Source of the DNA: a virus
Virus record (IMG/VR): IMGVR_UViG_3300000116_000183
Span: 1-26,200 of that record
Reading direction: 5' to 3' (one strand)
Length of the DNA: 26,200 nucleotides
A program made the translations under genes and the position numbers. Below the pieces are notes generated by a model. The model made no database searches, was not told the origin of the DNA, and saw only the letters and a program-made list of their open reading frames with translations. This document shows positions 1 through 6,611 of this stretch, piece after piece; within the stretch, counting starts at the first letter, position 1, and each line of letters begins with the position of its first letter.

Positions 1-2
1 GG

Positions 3-566
3 AAACTGTCACCCAAATCAAGAGAAGAAACAATCACAATCCAGAGAATTATTCATAAATTGAAGGAAGGTGCTGCCGTTCGTTACGCTTGGGGTGGGGC
101 AAACAAGTTCGTATTCTCCTTTCCAAACATATTTATTCCATATTTTTATCCAAACACAGCCATGATGTATAAATTCAAACCATGCGTAATTTCTTCTTTG
201 GATATCGATTTCAATGGCGGTAATGGTGGTGCTGCATTCTATGCAGGAACCAATGCACCAGAGTCAGTCACGATCCAAATGGGATTGATTGAACTAGAAT
301 TTTGGACTTCGGAAGATTATAAAAAAGATACTCGTGCTGATAGTGGCGATGATACAGGATCAACTACGTCGGGTGGAGTACCATCCGATAATCCATTCGG
401 TGGTTGGGGATGGTACGGTTTAGATGGTACACCGTCTCCTGATAGAGGCACACCTCTGACAGATGCAGTCGAAAATGCGCGGGCGCTTGAACGATCTGCA
501 CGCGGTGCAGCTGCTGCACAAAATGGCGGCGGTTCTCAAGGATTTCCGGGTGGCGAAGGGCAATAA
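3..566 (+). CDS. Baseplate tail-tube cap/initiator protein, gp48/gp54 family (5' partial)
   Basis: The frame is open from base 3, so the gene starts upstream of the window; the TTG at 60 is internal. The visible part has the beta-rich pattern of the C-terminal half of T4 gp48/gp54, with YKFKPCVISSLDIDF followed by a Gly-rich stretch, NAPESVTIQMGL and an ELEFWTSEDY segment. These proteins sit on the baseplate hub and start or cap tail-tube polymerisation. The last 60 or so residues are a Gly/Ser/Pro-rich tail that I do not know from T4. A gp53-like gene follows 38 bp downstream on the same strand, which supports a baseplate block. I cannot separate gp48 from gp54 on this fragment. Confidence 0.62.
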   Translation, partial: KLSPKSREETITIQRIIHKLKEGAAVRYAWGGANKFVFSFPNIFIPYFYPNTAMMYKFKPCVISSLDIDFNGGNGGAAFYAGTNAPESVTIQMGLIELEFWTSEDYKKDTRADSGDDTGSTTSGGVPSDNPFGGWGWYGLDGTPSPDRGTPLTDAVENARALERSARGAAAAQNGGGSQGFPGGEGQ

Positions 567-604
567 GCATTATTTGATCTGGTAAGAAGAAGGAAACGAC
601 AATA

Positions 605-1525
605 ATGGCAGCACCATATTTTCAAAATTTCCCTCCATTGGAGTACGGGAATACCGTATGCAGGGATATCACACGGCGCGCATTGCTCAATCTCAATTCA
701 GCTGGTGTAGGATTGCTATACTATCCATATGAGATCGAATCACATTTGCGTACCGATCATCTAGCAGAATATTACTATAATGAATCTCAGTACGAATGGG
801 CAGCACTTCTAGCAAATGAAATCGTCGATCCATACTATGGATGGTATAATGATGAAGAGACATTCCAACAATTGATCACCGAAAAATATGGTGATCTGGT
901 AACAGCACAGAAAACGATCAAATACTATATCAACAATTGGGCAGATGATAACAGTCAGATCAGTATTGGCTATCATGACAATGAGCTTGAAGAAGATCTG
1001 AAGAAATATTGGAAACCAGTATACCGTAGACCAACCGAAGTTGTTGGTTACATACGCCGAGAAGATAATATCGTACGCAACACGAACAAGATCCTAGAAT
1101 ACACAATCTCTGCTAATAACGATACGATTGCTGTGCTCAATAATGAACTGGTTGATATCAAAACATCTGGATCTGAAGATGTTGTTGCCAATGGTCAAAT
1201 TGTCACAAGTAATTCATCAATGATCCGTGTAATGAATGTTACAGGAAACACTTTCGCAAATACAACTGTAGTGAAAGATTTGGTCGGTATCACATCTGGT
1301 GCCAATGTATCAGTCAACGAAGTCGTGACAAAATTCGAAAATATCAGCAACACCGAGTTTGCATATTATTCGGCAGTCACGTTCTATGATTGGGAAGTCG
1401 AGAGACGAGAAGCAAATAAAAATATCAATCTGATTGGTGACGCAGATATCGACGGTGTTGCACAGGAATTTGAACGAATCATGAAAAACGATACCGATCC
1501 TGAAACAGGATTTAGCACTGGCTAG
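605..1525 (+). CDS. 53: Baseplate wedge subunit, gp53-like
   Basis: The product has 306 residues. The first 110 match the T4 gp53 pattern: a PLEYG segment, an RTDHLAEYYYN stretch, YEWAALLANEIVDPYYGW (the most diagnostic part) and QQLITEKYG. T4 gp53 is about 196 aa, so this homologue carries a longer C-terminal region with an Asn/Thr-rich segment (about 160-260) and an acidic tail. gp53 is a baseplate wedge protein of contractile-tailed phages. The start is preceded by AAGGAAACGACAATA. The gene end overlaps by 4 bp the end of the converging minus-strand ORF at 1522, so this point divides the + structural block from the - block. Confidence 0.82.
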   Translation: MAAPYFQNFPPLEYGNTVCRDITRRALLNLNSAGVGLLYYPYEIESHLRTDHLAEYYYNESQYEWAALLANEIVDPYYGWYNDEETFQQLITEKYGDLVTAQKTIKYYINNWADDNSQISIGYHDNELEEDLKKYWKPVYRRPTEVVGYIRREDNIVRNTNKILEYTISANNDTIAVLNNELVDIKTSGSEDVVANGQIVTSNSSMIRVMNVTGNTFANTTVVKDLVGITSGANVSVNEVVTKFENISNTEFAYYSAVTFYDWEVERREANKNINLIGDADIDGVAQEFERIMKNDTDPETGFSTG

Positions 1526-1707
1526 AGTCCCGTGTTTGGCATTTGGTATGATTCCGCATCTTTTATCGAACGAGCGCTTGTAGCTCCCATCAGAAGCGCT
1601 ATGGCGTCACGGAAATCCGTAATTGTTGCTTCTCTCGTAGAAGTGACAATTTTTCCATGTACATCTACATACGTGACTATGATTTCTAATTGATATTCTC
1701 TATCCAT
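1522..1707 (-). CDS. Small hypothetical protein
   Basis: About 61 aa, beginning MDREYQLEIIVTYVDVHG and containing a basic TSTREATITDFRDAIALLMG stretch that reads as a beta strand followed by a helix. An upstream GTG at 1737 is possible. I prefer the ATG at 1707 because it overlaps the stop of the HNH gene (ATGGATAG) and would be translated by coupling. It converges with gp53. No family recognised. Confidence 0.6.
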   Translation of the reverse strand: MDREYQLEIIVTYVDVHGKIVTSTREATITDFRDAIALLMGATSARSIKDAESYQMPNTGL

Positions 1708-2200
1708 GATTTGCAAATTCTCCATGTAACTGATCACGCAGCTGTATTGCTTTTGCTATGGCATCTTCTTTATTGACGAACAAACCACCAGAATGATACT
1801 TGTTATTTAACATGACTTGCACTTGCCATTTTCCAGCTGCTTTATGCCAAACGACACCTGTGTGACCAGATGTATTATTCTTGTACTTACCACTATTGGC
1901 ATTATTCTGTGAATGAGTAGCAACACGCAGATTGTCTATGTTGTTGTTCAGTTTGTCTCTATCTGCATGATCAATAGAATTATCTCTTGACGTATCAGTA
2001 ATATCCCATAGCTCATTGAACATTTGATAGATCAATCGATGTGCTCCGTATAGCTTACCTTTGATCTTGATATTTCGATAACCTTTATTGATAGAACCAG
2101 CAGGTTTACTGATATCACCACGTCCAGTACCAGTCTCTTTCCAATACAGATCGTTATCTCGGTATTCAAACAGATCGATTATTGTGTCATACATAGTCAT
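1700..2200 (-). CDS. HNH-AP2 homing endonuclease
   Basis: A 166-aa free-standing homing endonuclease. An N-terminal segment is followed by an HNH_3-type core (YGAHRLIYQMFN, then SIDHADRDKLNNNIDNLRV and THSQNNAN) and a C-terminal AP2-like DNA-binding domain (SGHTGVVWHKAAGKWQVQV, LFVNKEDAIAKA). Such genes spread by cutting related phage genomes beside their own insertion point. The open frame extends upstream to 2257, but the ATG at 2200 has AAGGAG nine bases before it. It lies downstream of the gp32 terminator and has its own strong promoter at 2260-2288, as expected of an autonomous invader between baseplate and replication genes. Confidence 0.85.
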   Translation of the reverse strand: MTMYDTIIDLFEYRDNDLYWKETGTGRGDISKPAGSINKGYRNIKIKGKLYGAHRLIYQMFNELWDITDTSRDNSIDHADRDKLNNNIDNLRVATHSQNNANSGKYKNNTSGHTGVVWHKAAGKWQVQVMLNNKYHSGGLFVNKEDAIAKAIQLRDQLHGEFANHG

Positions 2201-2259
2201 AGCTGATTGCTCCTTGTAAGCGTTAGTGTGGTTGGATATGGGCGTATCGCGAACCACAA

Positions 2260-2288
2260 ATTATATCATAAATCTATTTAGTTGACAA
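2260..2288 (-). promoter_or_regulatory. Sigma70-like promoter for the HNH-AP2 gene, with embedded late-like motif
   Basis: On the minus strand: -35 TTGTCA (2283-2288), a 17-bp spacer, TGA, then a perfect TATAAT -10 (2260-2265). The spacer contains ACTAAATA (2275-2282), the octamer that also lies upstream of other units in this window and resembles the T4 late promoter TATAAATA. Confidence 0.7.
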
Positions 2289-2318
2289 AAAAAGGGGATA
2301 GAATTTAATCCCATCCCC
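2287..2318 (-). terminator. Rho-independent terminator after gp32
   Basis: Minus strand: GGGGAT (2313-2318) pairs with ATCCCC (2294-2299), with partial extra pairing inside, followed directly by seven T residues (2287-2293). It starts 13 bases beyond the gp32 stop and closes that transcription unit. Confidence 0.85.
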
Positions 2319-2330
2319 TCAAATATTTCT

Positions 2331-3233
2331 CTATCCCAATTCGTCCATCAATTTATCCAAATCGAGATCATCGTCGTCCATCCCCGCTACAGGAATATCT
2401 GGTGCGGCCTTCCTTTCCACGGCATCCATTTTGGCATCTGCCGTTACCGGCTTGCTTCCAATCGAATCCATTTGCAAACCAAGTGTATCGTACAATTTTT
2501 TCTGCAAATCAGCATACGATTTGTAATTTTCCGGGTTTGTGAATTCAGTTACATCAATCCCCTGTTTCCATGATTCCTCAATTTCTTCGTCCGTACCCAT
2601 CGTAGATTGCATGTCAAAACGCGAAGAATCGTAGTTACGCATATTATTATCGCTCTGGATCAAGAGACGAAAATTAGCACCTTCCCACATACTGAATGGA
2701 TCTAATGCGTTAGTAGGATTATACCCGTCTGCGCCCTTGGCTCGGCCTTCGTCATCAAAAGGTGGATAAGACAGGTTGTTGATCTTTTCAAAGATCTTCA
2801 ACCCATATTTGAACATAAACACCTTTCCTTCGTTTTCTGGTGCCAAAGAATCTTTAATCACTTTGATGTTAGAATAGAAATGTGTCTTCCTTGATTGTGA
2901 ACGTACAAGTGCTCCTTCGCCTCTATCCCAAAACGGTTGATTGTAGTCCAGTACCGGATCTTTTTCACCAATCGTAGAACGACAGTTCTCAATGTACCAT
3001 CTACCGCTTGGTCCTTTGAATGTATGTGAGAACACTTTGACAAAATTCAGACCATTAGGATCTGGGATGAACCGCAGAAGAGCAGATCCATTTTTCATTT
3101 TATCAACGGTTGGTTCCCAAAAACGCTCATCACGATAAGACTTCTTAGACTTCTTACCACTAACCTCTTCAAGCTCACGTTGCAATGACTCAAGGGAATT
3201 AGAGCGATTGCGTTTCAGTTCATTGAAGTCCAT
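2331..3233 (-). CDS. 32: Single-stranded DNA-binding protein, gp32-like
   Basis: A 300-aa homologue of T4 gp32, which coats ssDNA at replication, recombination and repair forks. The basic N-terminus (NELKRNRSNSLESL) is the LAST-like region for cooperative binding. The OB-fold core is recognisable from GSALLRFIPDPNG, SHTFKGPSGRWYIENC, APENEGKVFMFKYGLKIFEKI and MWEGANFRLLI. The C-terminus is the acidic protein-interaction tail (GMDDDDLDLDKLMDELG). Of the four T4 zinc ligands, the His64 and Cys77 equivalents are present, but the CPVC pair is replaced by PVLDY, so zinc is probably not bound in the T4 manner. The start at 3233 has GAGGAA eight bases upstream; the frame extends to 3281 without another good ribosome site. 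Confidence 0.93.
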   Translation of the reverse strand: MDFNELKRNRSNSLESLQRELEEVSGKKSKKSYRDERFWEPTVDKMKNGSALLRFIPDPNGLNFVKVFSHTFKGPSGRWYIENCRSTIGEKDPVLDYNQPFWDRGEGALVRSQSRKTHFYSNIKVIKDSLAPENEGKVFMFKYGLKIFEKINNLSYPPFDDEGRAKGADGYNPTNALDPFSMWEGANFRLLIQSDNNMRNYDSSRFDMQSTMGTDEEIEESWKQGIDVTEFTNPENYKSYADLQKKLYDTLGLQMDSIGSKPVTADAKMDAVERKAAPDIPVAGMDDDDLDLDKLMDELG

Positions 3234-3297
3234 ATTTGTATTCCTCGTTGTTGCTGCGCATCCGCGCGTTTTAATGTACACACTCGTACAATATAAT

Positions 3298-3326
3298 CTT
3301 ATACAGCATTCTCAATGTCTTGTCAA
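3298..3326 (-). promoter_or_regulatory. Promoter for gp32
   Basis: Minus strand: TTGACA (3321-3326), a 17-bp spacer, TATAAG (3298-3303). It overlaps the end of the upstream membrane-protein gene by position only. The leader to the gp32 start is about 60 bases. Confidence 0.7.
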
Positions 3327-3327
3327 A

Positions 3328-3546
3328 TCACCTCCACATACCAGTTAATCTTAGAACAGCATGCATAGCCCATGCAATTGCCAACACAGTGATTGTGGCT
3401 GGCCACATGATACCAAACATGAATGCCGTCAATAGCGTACTACCGTCGAACGGTGTATTACTAAAATTGATCATCCATATCATCACAGCACAGCACACTA
3501 AGAAACTCATTGCGAAGTAAACAACCATCCCATTCTCGATAAACAT
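3328..3546 (-). CDS. Small two-helix membrane protein
   Basis: A 72-aa protein with two hydrophobic segments, about residues 7-27 (MVVYFAMSFLVCCAVMIWMI) and 38-62 (LLTAFMFGIMWPATITVLAI), and a short basic C-terminus ending LRLTGMWR. GTGAGG lies five bases before the ATG. It follows the 122-aa gene by 2 bases, so they are co-transcribed. No family recognised; an inner-membrane location is inferred from hydrophobicity. Confidence 0.65.
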   Translation of the reverse strand: MFIENGMVVYFAMSFLVCCAVMIWMINFSNTPFDGSTLLTAFMFGIMWPATITVLAIAWAMHAVLRLTGMWR

Positions 3547-3548
3547 AA

Positions 3549-3917
3549 TTACCTCACTGTTAATTTAATGGTGTCACCACCGCCTATAGAAATGTAGTTA
3601 CTGATTGTGTAACTTTTCGTCGAGCCGTCTTTACGAGTGATCTTTACCCATACCGTTTGAGCTTCGTCTGGTAATGTATACTCAATAGATCGATCGTCTG
3701 CCTTCTTTGGTTCTTCTACTGGTGCAGGCTCTTCTTTCTTTTTGAAGAACCCAAATATCAGTTCACGTAAGGATGGTTTGGATTCAACCACCACATCCTT
3801 ATGTTTCTCGATGTCGTCTATAACCTTGTCGATCTTATTCATTTCAGCTTGAATGCGTTTCTTACGCTTTTCAATTAAAGCAAATTCAGACCAAGGCCAT
3901 TCTTCTCTGTTACTCAT
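3549..3917 (-). CDS. Hypothetical protein with N-terminal coiled coil
   Basis: 122 aa. Residues 15-45 (IEKRKKRIQAEMNKIDKVID) look like a charged coiled coil. A Pro/Glu/Lys-rich linker (KKKEEPAPVEEPKKAD) follows, then a C-terminal beta-rich domain (VWVKITRKDGSTKSYTI). The ATG overlaps the stop of the 39-aa membrane peptide (TAATG). No family recognised. Confidence 0.68.
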   Translation of the reverse strand: MSNREEWPWSEFALIEKRKKRIQAEMNKIDKVIDDIEKHKDVVVESKPSLRELIFGFFKKKEEPAPVEEPKKADDRSIEYTLPDEAQTVWVKITRKDGSTKSYTISNYISIGGGDTIKLTVR

Positions 3918-4036
3918 TATTCACCATCTGTTGTTGGGAACCAATCAGGAAGTCCGCCGCCGTCACCAGCTCCAAAGAATACTAGCACTGCCAATACAGC
4001 AACTGCTACGCCAATGTAGATCAGTTTATTGTCCAT
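3917..4036 (-). CDS. 39-aa single-span membrane peptide
   Basis: The reading frame gives MDNKLIYIGVAVAVLAVLVF, then FGAGDGGGLPDWFPTTDGE. There is one N-terminal transmembrane helix (residues 4-22) and a short Gly/Asp-rich tail. GGAGAG lies five bases before the ATG. The stop shares a base with the next start (TAATG) and the gp33 gene ends 9 bp upstream, so it belongs to the gp33 operon. Confidence 0.65.
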   Translation of the reverse strand: MDNKLIYIGVAVAVLAVLVFFGAGDGGGLPDWFPTTDGE

Positions 4037-4045
4037 TAGTCTCTC

Positions 4046-4291
4046 CTATTCAAAGTTGAATTCCGTCGCAGTTTCTTTCTGTAGAAAGTTCAAGTCCACT
4101 GCCTCGCGACGAATCTTGTTTGTTATCTGTTGGTGTTCTTTAATTGCAGTGGCGAACTGTTCGATGTCGATTTTATTCTCTTCGCAGTACATGATGCAAG
4201 CGTCGATGTAGTCAATGTCATGCATATAAACTAGCTCTTCGATTTCGTTCCCAATCATGTCTAGCATGACCATGTTTTCGACATCAACCAT
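4046..4291 (-). CDS. 33: Late-transcription co-activator, gp33-like
   Basis: 81 aa, collinear with the conserved part of T4 gp33. IEELVYMHDIDYIDACIMYC aligns with the T4 EKMVEEFGMSYLEATTAFLEE region, ENKIDIEQFATAI with ENSIPETQFAKFI, and IRREAVDLNFLQ with IQSEAIDENLLR. In T4, gp33 links the gp45 sliding clamp to host RNA polymerase and, with gp55, drives late promoters. This copy is shorter at the N-terminus, and its C-terminus ends TEFNFE in place of the hydrophobic clamp-binding tail of T4. The start overlaps the end of the nuclease gene; GAGGG lies eight bases upstream. Confidence 0.8.
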   Translation of the reverse strand: MVDVENMVMLDMIGNEIEELVYMHDIDYIDACIMYCEENKIDIEQFATAIKEHQQITNKIRREAVDLNFLQKETATEFNFE

Positions 4292-4730
4292 CTATCAGTC
4301 CCTCATTGATTAGCTTCATTCTGTTTTCATGATGCGCCGTATTTAGAGTATCGCGCGACACATCACCATTGTATGCTACTGCGAGATGATTGTCAATGAG
4401 ATGGCGATTGAGATTGAATGCGGTTCCATGTCCGAATAGATCAGGATCATTGACCAGGAACTCACCAAGAATACGACCAAATTTTCCACGCTGTGACATC
4501 ACGGATACCATCTGACAACGTGTACCTACAGGCAGAAATTTTTCTACTACTGATTTGGTCAAGTTGCCGAATTTCTTTTCAACGATGTCTGATGTTCGTG
4601 ATTCTGGTGCATCAATACCGTACAGACGAATGTTCTGATCATTCAACGTCATGTTGAAACCAAGATCTATATCGACTTTGATAGTGTCGCCGTCAATGAC
4701 TTGTTTGATGACCACGTTATAAATGTACAT
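4284..4730 (-). CDS. Thermonuclease-like (SNase fold) protein
   Basis: 148 aa from the preferred ATG. It carries the staphylococcal nuclease signature: VIDGDTIKVDIDLGF (metal-binding Asp), NIRLYGIDAPES (Arg and Glu of the active site) and RGKFGRILGEF (second catalytic Arg). Such proteins hydrolyse DNA and RNA with calcium; phage versions may help degrade host DNA. The frame reaches 4778, but that start lies inside a late-promoter-like octamer, so MYIYNVV at 4730 is more sensible. It is first in the operon nuclease - gp33 - small membrane proteins. No signal peptide, so probably intracellular. Confidence 0.85.
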   Translation of the reverse strand: MYIYNVVIKQVIDGDTIKVDIDLGFNMTLNDQNIRLYGIDAPESRTSDIVEKKFGNLTKSVVEKFLPVGTRCQMVSVMSQRGKFGRILGEFLVNDPDLFGHGTAFNLNRHLIDNHLAVAYNGDVSRDTLNTAHHENRMKLINEGLIDG

Positions 4731-4765
4731 TAGAAAATGCCCCGCGTTGTTTGATTGTTGCGAGG

Positions 4766-4773
4766 TATTTAGT
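4766..4773 (-). promoter_or_regulatory. T4-late-like promoter motif
   Basis: ACTAAATA on the minus strand, 36 bases upstream of the nuclease ATG. The same octamer occurs at 2275-2282 and 7262-7269, and CCTAAATA at 12812-12819. T4 late promoters are TATAAATA, so this is a candidate gp33-dependent promoter for the nuclease-gp33 operon. Confidence 0.5.
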
Positions 4774-4795
4774 AGCACAGATTTCCAAAGTTTGG

Positions 4796-4954
4796 TTATG
4801 CGAAAATACTAATGCCAATTATTGCTACTATCAGCGCTAATAAAAATAAACTGATTGCAAGAAAGCTGTTAAGAAAATCAAATAATCCGTTCATGGGATT
4901 GTCATTTTTCATCGGTTCGTTTACTATCCATTTTGTTGTGAACAACAATTTCAT
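4796..4954 (-). CDS. 52-aa membrane protein
   Basis: Starts MKLLFTTKWIVNEPMKND and has one strongly hydrophobic C-terminal helix (FLAISLFLLALIVAIIGISI). A start at the internal MKNDNP is also possible. The ATG lies two bases after the stop of the basic 54-aa gene. No family recognised. Confidence 0.6.
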   Translation of the reverse strand: MKLLFTTKWIVNEPMKNDNPMNGLFDFLNSFLAISLFLLALIVAIIGISIFA

Positions 4955-4956
4955 AA

Positions 4957-5121
4957 TCAGTAATCGTTGTCAATATTTTTTTTGAGTGCGCGTCGAAATC
5001 TCTTATTGTAGGCTCGTTTGACTTTCTTCGCCACGCCTGCTCTAGCAAGATACTTATAGTATTTGCGAGCATTTGTTAGTGCATCATATTCATCGCCACC
5101 CTTAAGCGGTATGCGTTTCAT
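4957..5121 (-). CDS. 54-aa very basic protein
   Basis: The frame reads MKRIPLKGGDEYDALTNARK and continues with a Lys/Arg-rich helix (KKVKRAYNKRFRRALKKN). This suggests nucleic-acid or ribosome contact, which is inference from charge only. The start overlaps the upstream stop as ATGA and the next gene begins within 5 bases. Confidence 0.6.
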   Translation of the reverse strand: MKRIPLKGGDEYDALTNARKYYKYLARAGVAKKVKRAYNKRFRRALKKNIDNDY

Positions 5122-5363
5122 TTTCCTTGTCCTTGTCCTTTTCTTAAATCGCCATTACTGTAGCCTTTTTCCCAAAGAGCATCCATATGATCATCGCGCC
5201 AACCCATTTTCAACTCACAACCATAATGCTTCTGGAACCATGCGCCTATTCTTTTGTTATCTTCTTCGTCTCCTAGATAAGAACTCGTCACATTAGGATT
5301 ATTGACAAAGAACGTTTGAATTTCCATACACTTTTCACATTCAGCCCAATACCAAGTTTTCAT
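5118..5363 (-). CDS. Hypothetical protein with CxxC and Trp-rich N-terminus
   Basis: 81 aa starting MKTWYWAECEKCMEIQTFF, with a Cys-x-x-Cys pair at residues 9 and 12 that could bind a metal, and a Gly/Lys/Gln-rich C-terminus. An excellent ribosome site (GGAGG, six bases before ATG) lies just after the hairpin that ends the tmRNA gene. It may therefore be transcribed by read-through from the tmRNA promoter. No family recognised. Confidence 0.65.
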   Translation of the reverse strand: MKTWYWAECEKCMEIQTFFVNNPNVTSSYLGDEEDNKRIGAWFQKHYGCELKMGWRDDHMDALWEKGYSNGDLRKGQGQGK

Positions 5364-5383
5364 TTCAAACCTCCAAATTAGGT

Positions 5384-5417
5384 GGCAGTTTTATTCTGTT
5401 TCCAAGTCAAAACTGCC
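5384..5417 (-). other. Stem-loop at the 3' end of the tmRNA coding piece
   Basis: A perfect 9-bp inverted repeat: GGCAGTTTT (minus strand, 5409-5417) pairs with AAAACTGCC (5384-5392) across a 16-base loop. It starts 12 bases after the tag stop codon and lacks a T run. It could be a 3'-terminal helix of the coding piece or a processing/termination signal. Confidence 0.7.
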
Positions 5418-5646
5418 AAAAACTCATGACTAGGCAGCAAGTGCCATGTCGATACGCGAGTTATCGTTTGCGTTTACGAGTTTGATCCGATGACGGTGGT
5501 ATCATGCCGGTGATCTAAACTTTCCCTACACTACAGATCGATTCCCAGATCATCCCCCAGAAACACACTCTGTGAATGTGCTTTTGGAGATGGGTGGATT
5601 CGAACCACCGTGTCTGCCAGCTTTAAGATTGCTTCAAGCAACCACA
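5384..5646 (-). ncRNA. ssrA: Permuted (two-piece, alpha-type) tmRNA
   Basis: On the minus strand the acceptor piece comes first. It has a T arm (5593-5609, GGTGG-TTCGAAT-CCACC), the 3' acceptor strand CATCTCC (5586-5592) and discriminator A (5585); CCA is not encoded. After a 27-base spacer (5558-5584) the coding piece starts GGGGATG (5551-5557), which pairs with CATCTCC over 7 bp. The third pair is G-U, the alanine identity element. The following bases GATCTGGGAATCGAT match the tmRNA D-region pattern. The resume ORF (5430-5471) is preceded by TAAAC and reads GCAAACGATAAC..., encoding ANDNSRIDMALAA then TAG. P2-like pairing is available between UCUGU of the coding piece and GCAGA of the acceptor piece, and between UUUAGAU and AUCUUAAA. 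tmRNA with SmpB releases stalled ribosomes and tags the product for proteolysis. Exact mature ends are inferred. Confidence 0.93.
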
Positions 5647-5650
5647 ACTC

Positions 5651-5681
5651 TATTTATAGCACAGGATAATTCAAATGTCAA
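5651..5681 (-). promoter_or_regulatory. Strong tmRNA promoter overlapping a T4-late octamer
   Basis: Minus strand: TTGACA (5676-5681), a 17-bp spacer ending TGC, then TATAAA (5653-5658). The -10 is part of TATAAATA (5651-5658), identical to the T4 late promoter octamer, so the gene may be read both early by host sigma70 and late. Start of transcription is expected near 5646. Confidence 0.78.
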
Positions 5682-5709
5682 CGTTGATCGAAGCAAACTA
5701 TTCTACAAC

Positions 5710-6015
5710 CTAATAGTCATCGTAATCGTAATCATCTTCTGGTTCTTCGCCATACCAAGGATATTGATTCCACCTACGATATGCTTCCCACAAACTATCC
5801 AAAACATCAGGATCGCTGTTGCAACAATGTGCAATGTGACTATAAATCACATCAAAGGATGCATCCTCTTCTTTTGGAAATTCTCGATCGATTCGAACAT
5901 CCTCAATTATGGTTCCTGGGCGATCGTTAGTCACTACGGCTGTTTTCGTAAGCCATCTATGAAACGAATCATGCGCGGATGGCGACTCATTCTTTTCTGT
6001 AGTGGTGTTAGACAT
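5710..6015 (-). CDS. YozE SAM-like domain protein
   Basis: 101 aa. The central part matches the YozE_SAM_like (DUF1250) pattern: SFHRWLTKT, then IDREFPKEEDASFDVIYSHI and VLDSLWEAYRRW. The family is a small helical bundle of unknown molecular role in Firmicutes and phages. The C-terminus is very acidic (EEPEDDYDYDDY). AAGGGA lies nine bases before the ATG and a good promoter at 6052-6080 serves this gene. The recognition is by motif memory only. Confidence 0.62.
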   Translation of the reverse strand: MSNTTTEKNESPSAHDSFHRWLTKTAVVTNDRPGTIIEDVRIDREFPKEEDASFDVIYSHIAHCCNSDPDVLDSLWEAYRRWNQYPWYGEEPEDDYDYDDY

Positions 6016-6051
6016 AATGTGATTTCCCTTGTCTGTGTTTCCAATGATCTG

Positions 6052-6080
6052 AAATTAACACACCGAATCTGAGTTGTCAA
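6052..6080 (-). promoter_or_regulatory. Extended -10 promoter for the YozE-like gene
   Basis: Minus strand: TTGACA (6075-6080), a 17-bp spacer ending TGT, TAATTT (6052-6057). The -35 lies in the palindrome GTTGTCAAC, so the same bases could also feed the divergent HNH gene. Confidence 0.7.
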
Positions 6081-6116
6081 CTACATAACAAATCATGATC
6101 ATGGAGATTTGTTAAT

Positions 6117-6611
6117 ATGCAAAAATATCTGAACTGTTACACATGTAATGCTCCGTTCAAAATTTCTCAAGAAGATTTCAACACAAAAATGGTTCTTGGC
6201 AATTCATCCGTCGTTTTTCATTGTAACAAATGTATGAGGAAAAATAAATCTACACTATCACCATCGAAAACCAAAGAAACATTCACCGGTGATCCAGCAT
6301 TCCTAAAAATTCTGAATAGCTGCAAGCATCGAGGCAAAGATTTCGATTTAGATGGTGAGTATTTGGAAAATCTGTGGAATAAACAAAAATCAAGGTGTAC
6401 GTATACAAATATAATAATGACATTGCCGATCCCTGGAAAAAGGAAAACACCTCATACAGCATCGTTAGATCGAATTGATTCTTCCATTGGTTATATGAAA
6501 GGAAATGTTCAATTCGTTTGCTATTCGATCAACACGGCCAAAAACGATTTCACCGAAATTGAGTTTATTCAATTTGTTGAATCGATGAAAATCATGATAT
6601 CGCTTTCTTGA
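6117..6611 (+). CDS. HNH homing-endonuclease-like protein
   Basis: 164 aa. The N-terminal 45 residues hold two zinc-binding Cys pairs (CYTCNAPF and CNKCMRKN). The C-terminal half has the phage HNH-like block SRCTYTNI, then HTASLDRIDSSIGYMKGNVQ and VCYSINTAKNDFT. It is the only + gene within a long - block and lies between two unrelated minus-strand units, as expected of a free-standing mobile endonuclease. GGAGAT precedes the ATG by about ten bases. Its last 20 bases overlap the end of the converging hydrolase gene. Confidence 0.78.
   Translation: MQKYLNCYTCNAPFKISQEDFNTKMVLGNSSVVFHCNKCMRKNKSTLSPSKTKETFTGDPAFLKILNSCKHRGKDFDLDGEYLENLWNKQKSRCTYTNIIMTLPIPGKRKTPHTASLDRIDSSIGYMKGNVQFVCYSINTAKNDFTEIEFIQFVESMKIMISLS

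Noticed and set aside
2331-5363. CRISPR array or insertion sequence
   Set aside because: No regularly spaced repeats, transposase or terminal inverted repeats found here or elsewhere in the window; the repeats seen are promoter cassettes, hairpins and one 20-bp pair.
5586-5640. Ordinary tRNA on the minus strand (T arm and acceptor end visible)
   Set aside because: No 5' acceptor strand, D arm or anticodon arm exists upstream; the partner strand lies downstream at 5551-5557 together with a tag ORF, which identifies permuted tmRNA.
5572-6072. 166-aa plus-strand ORF across the tmRNA and YozE-like region
   Set aside because: Its first part is the complement of the tmRNA acceptor piece and the rest is antisense to a gene with a good promoter and ribosome site; the translation has no protein-like domain pattern.
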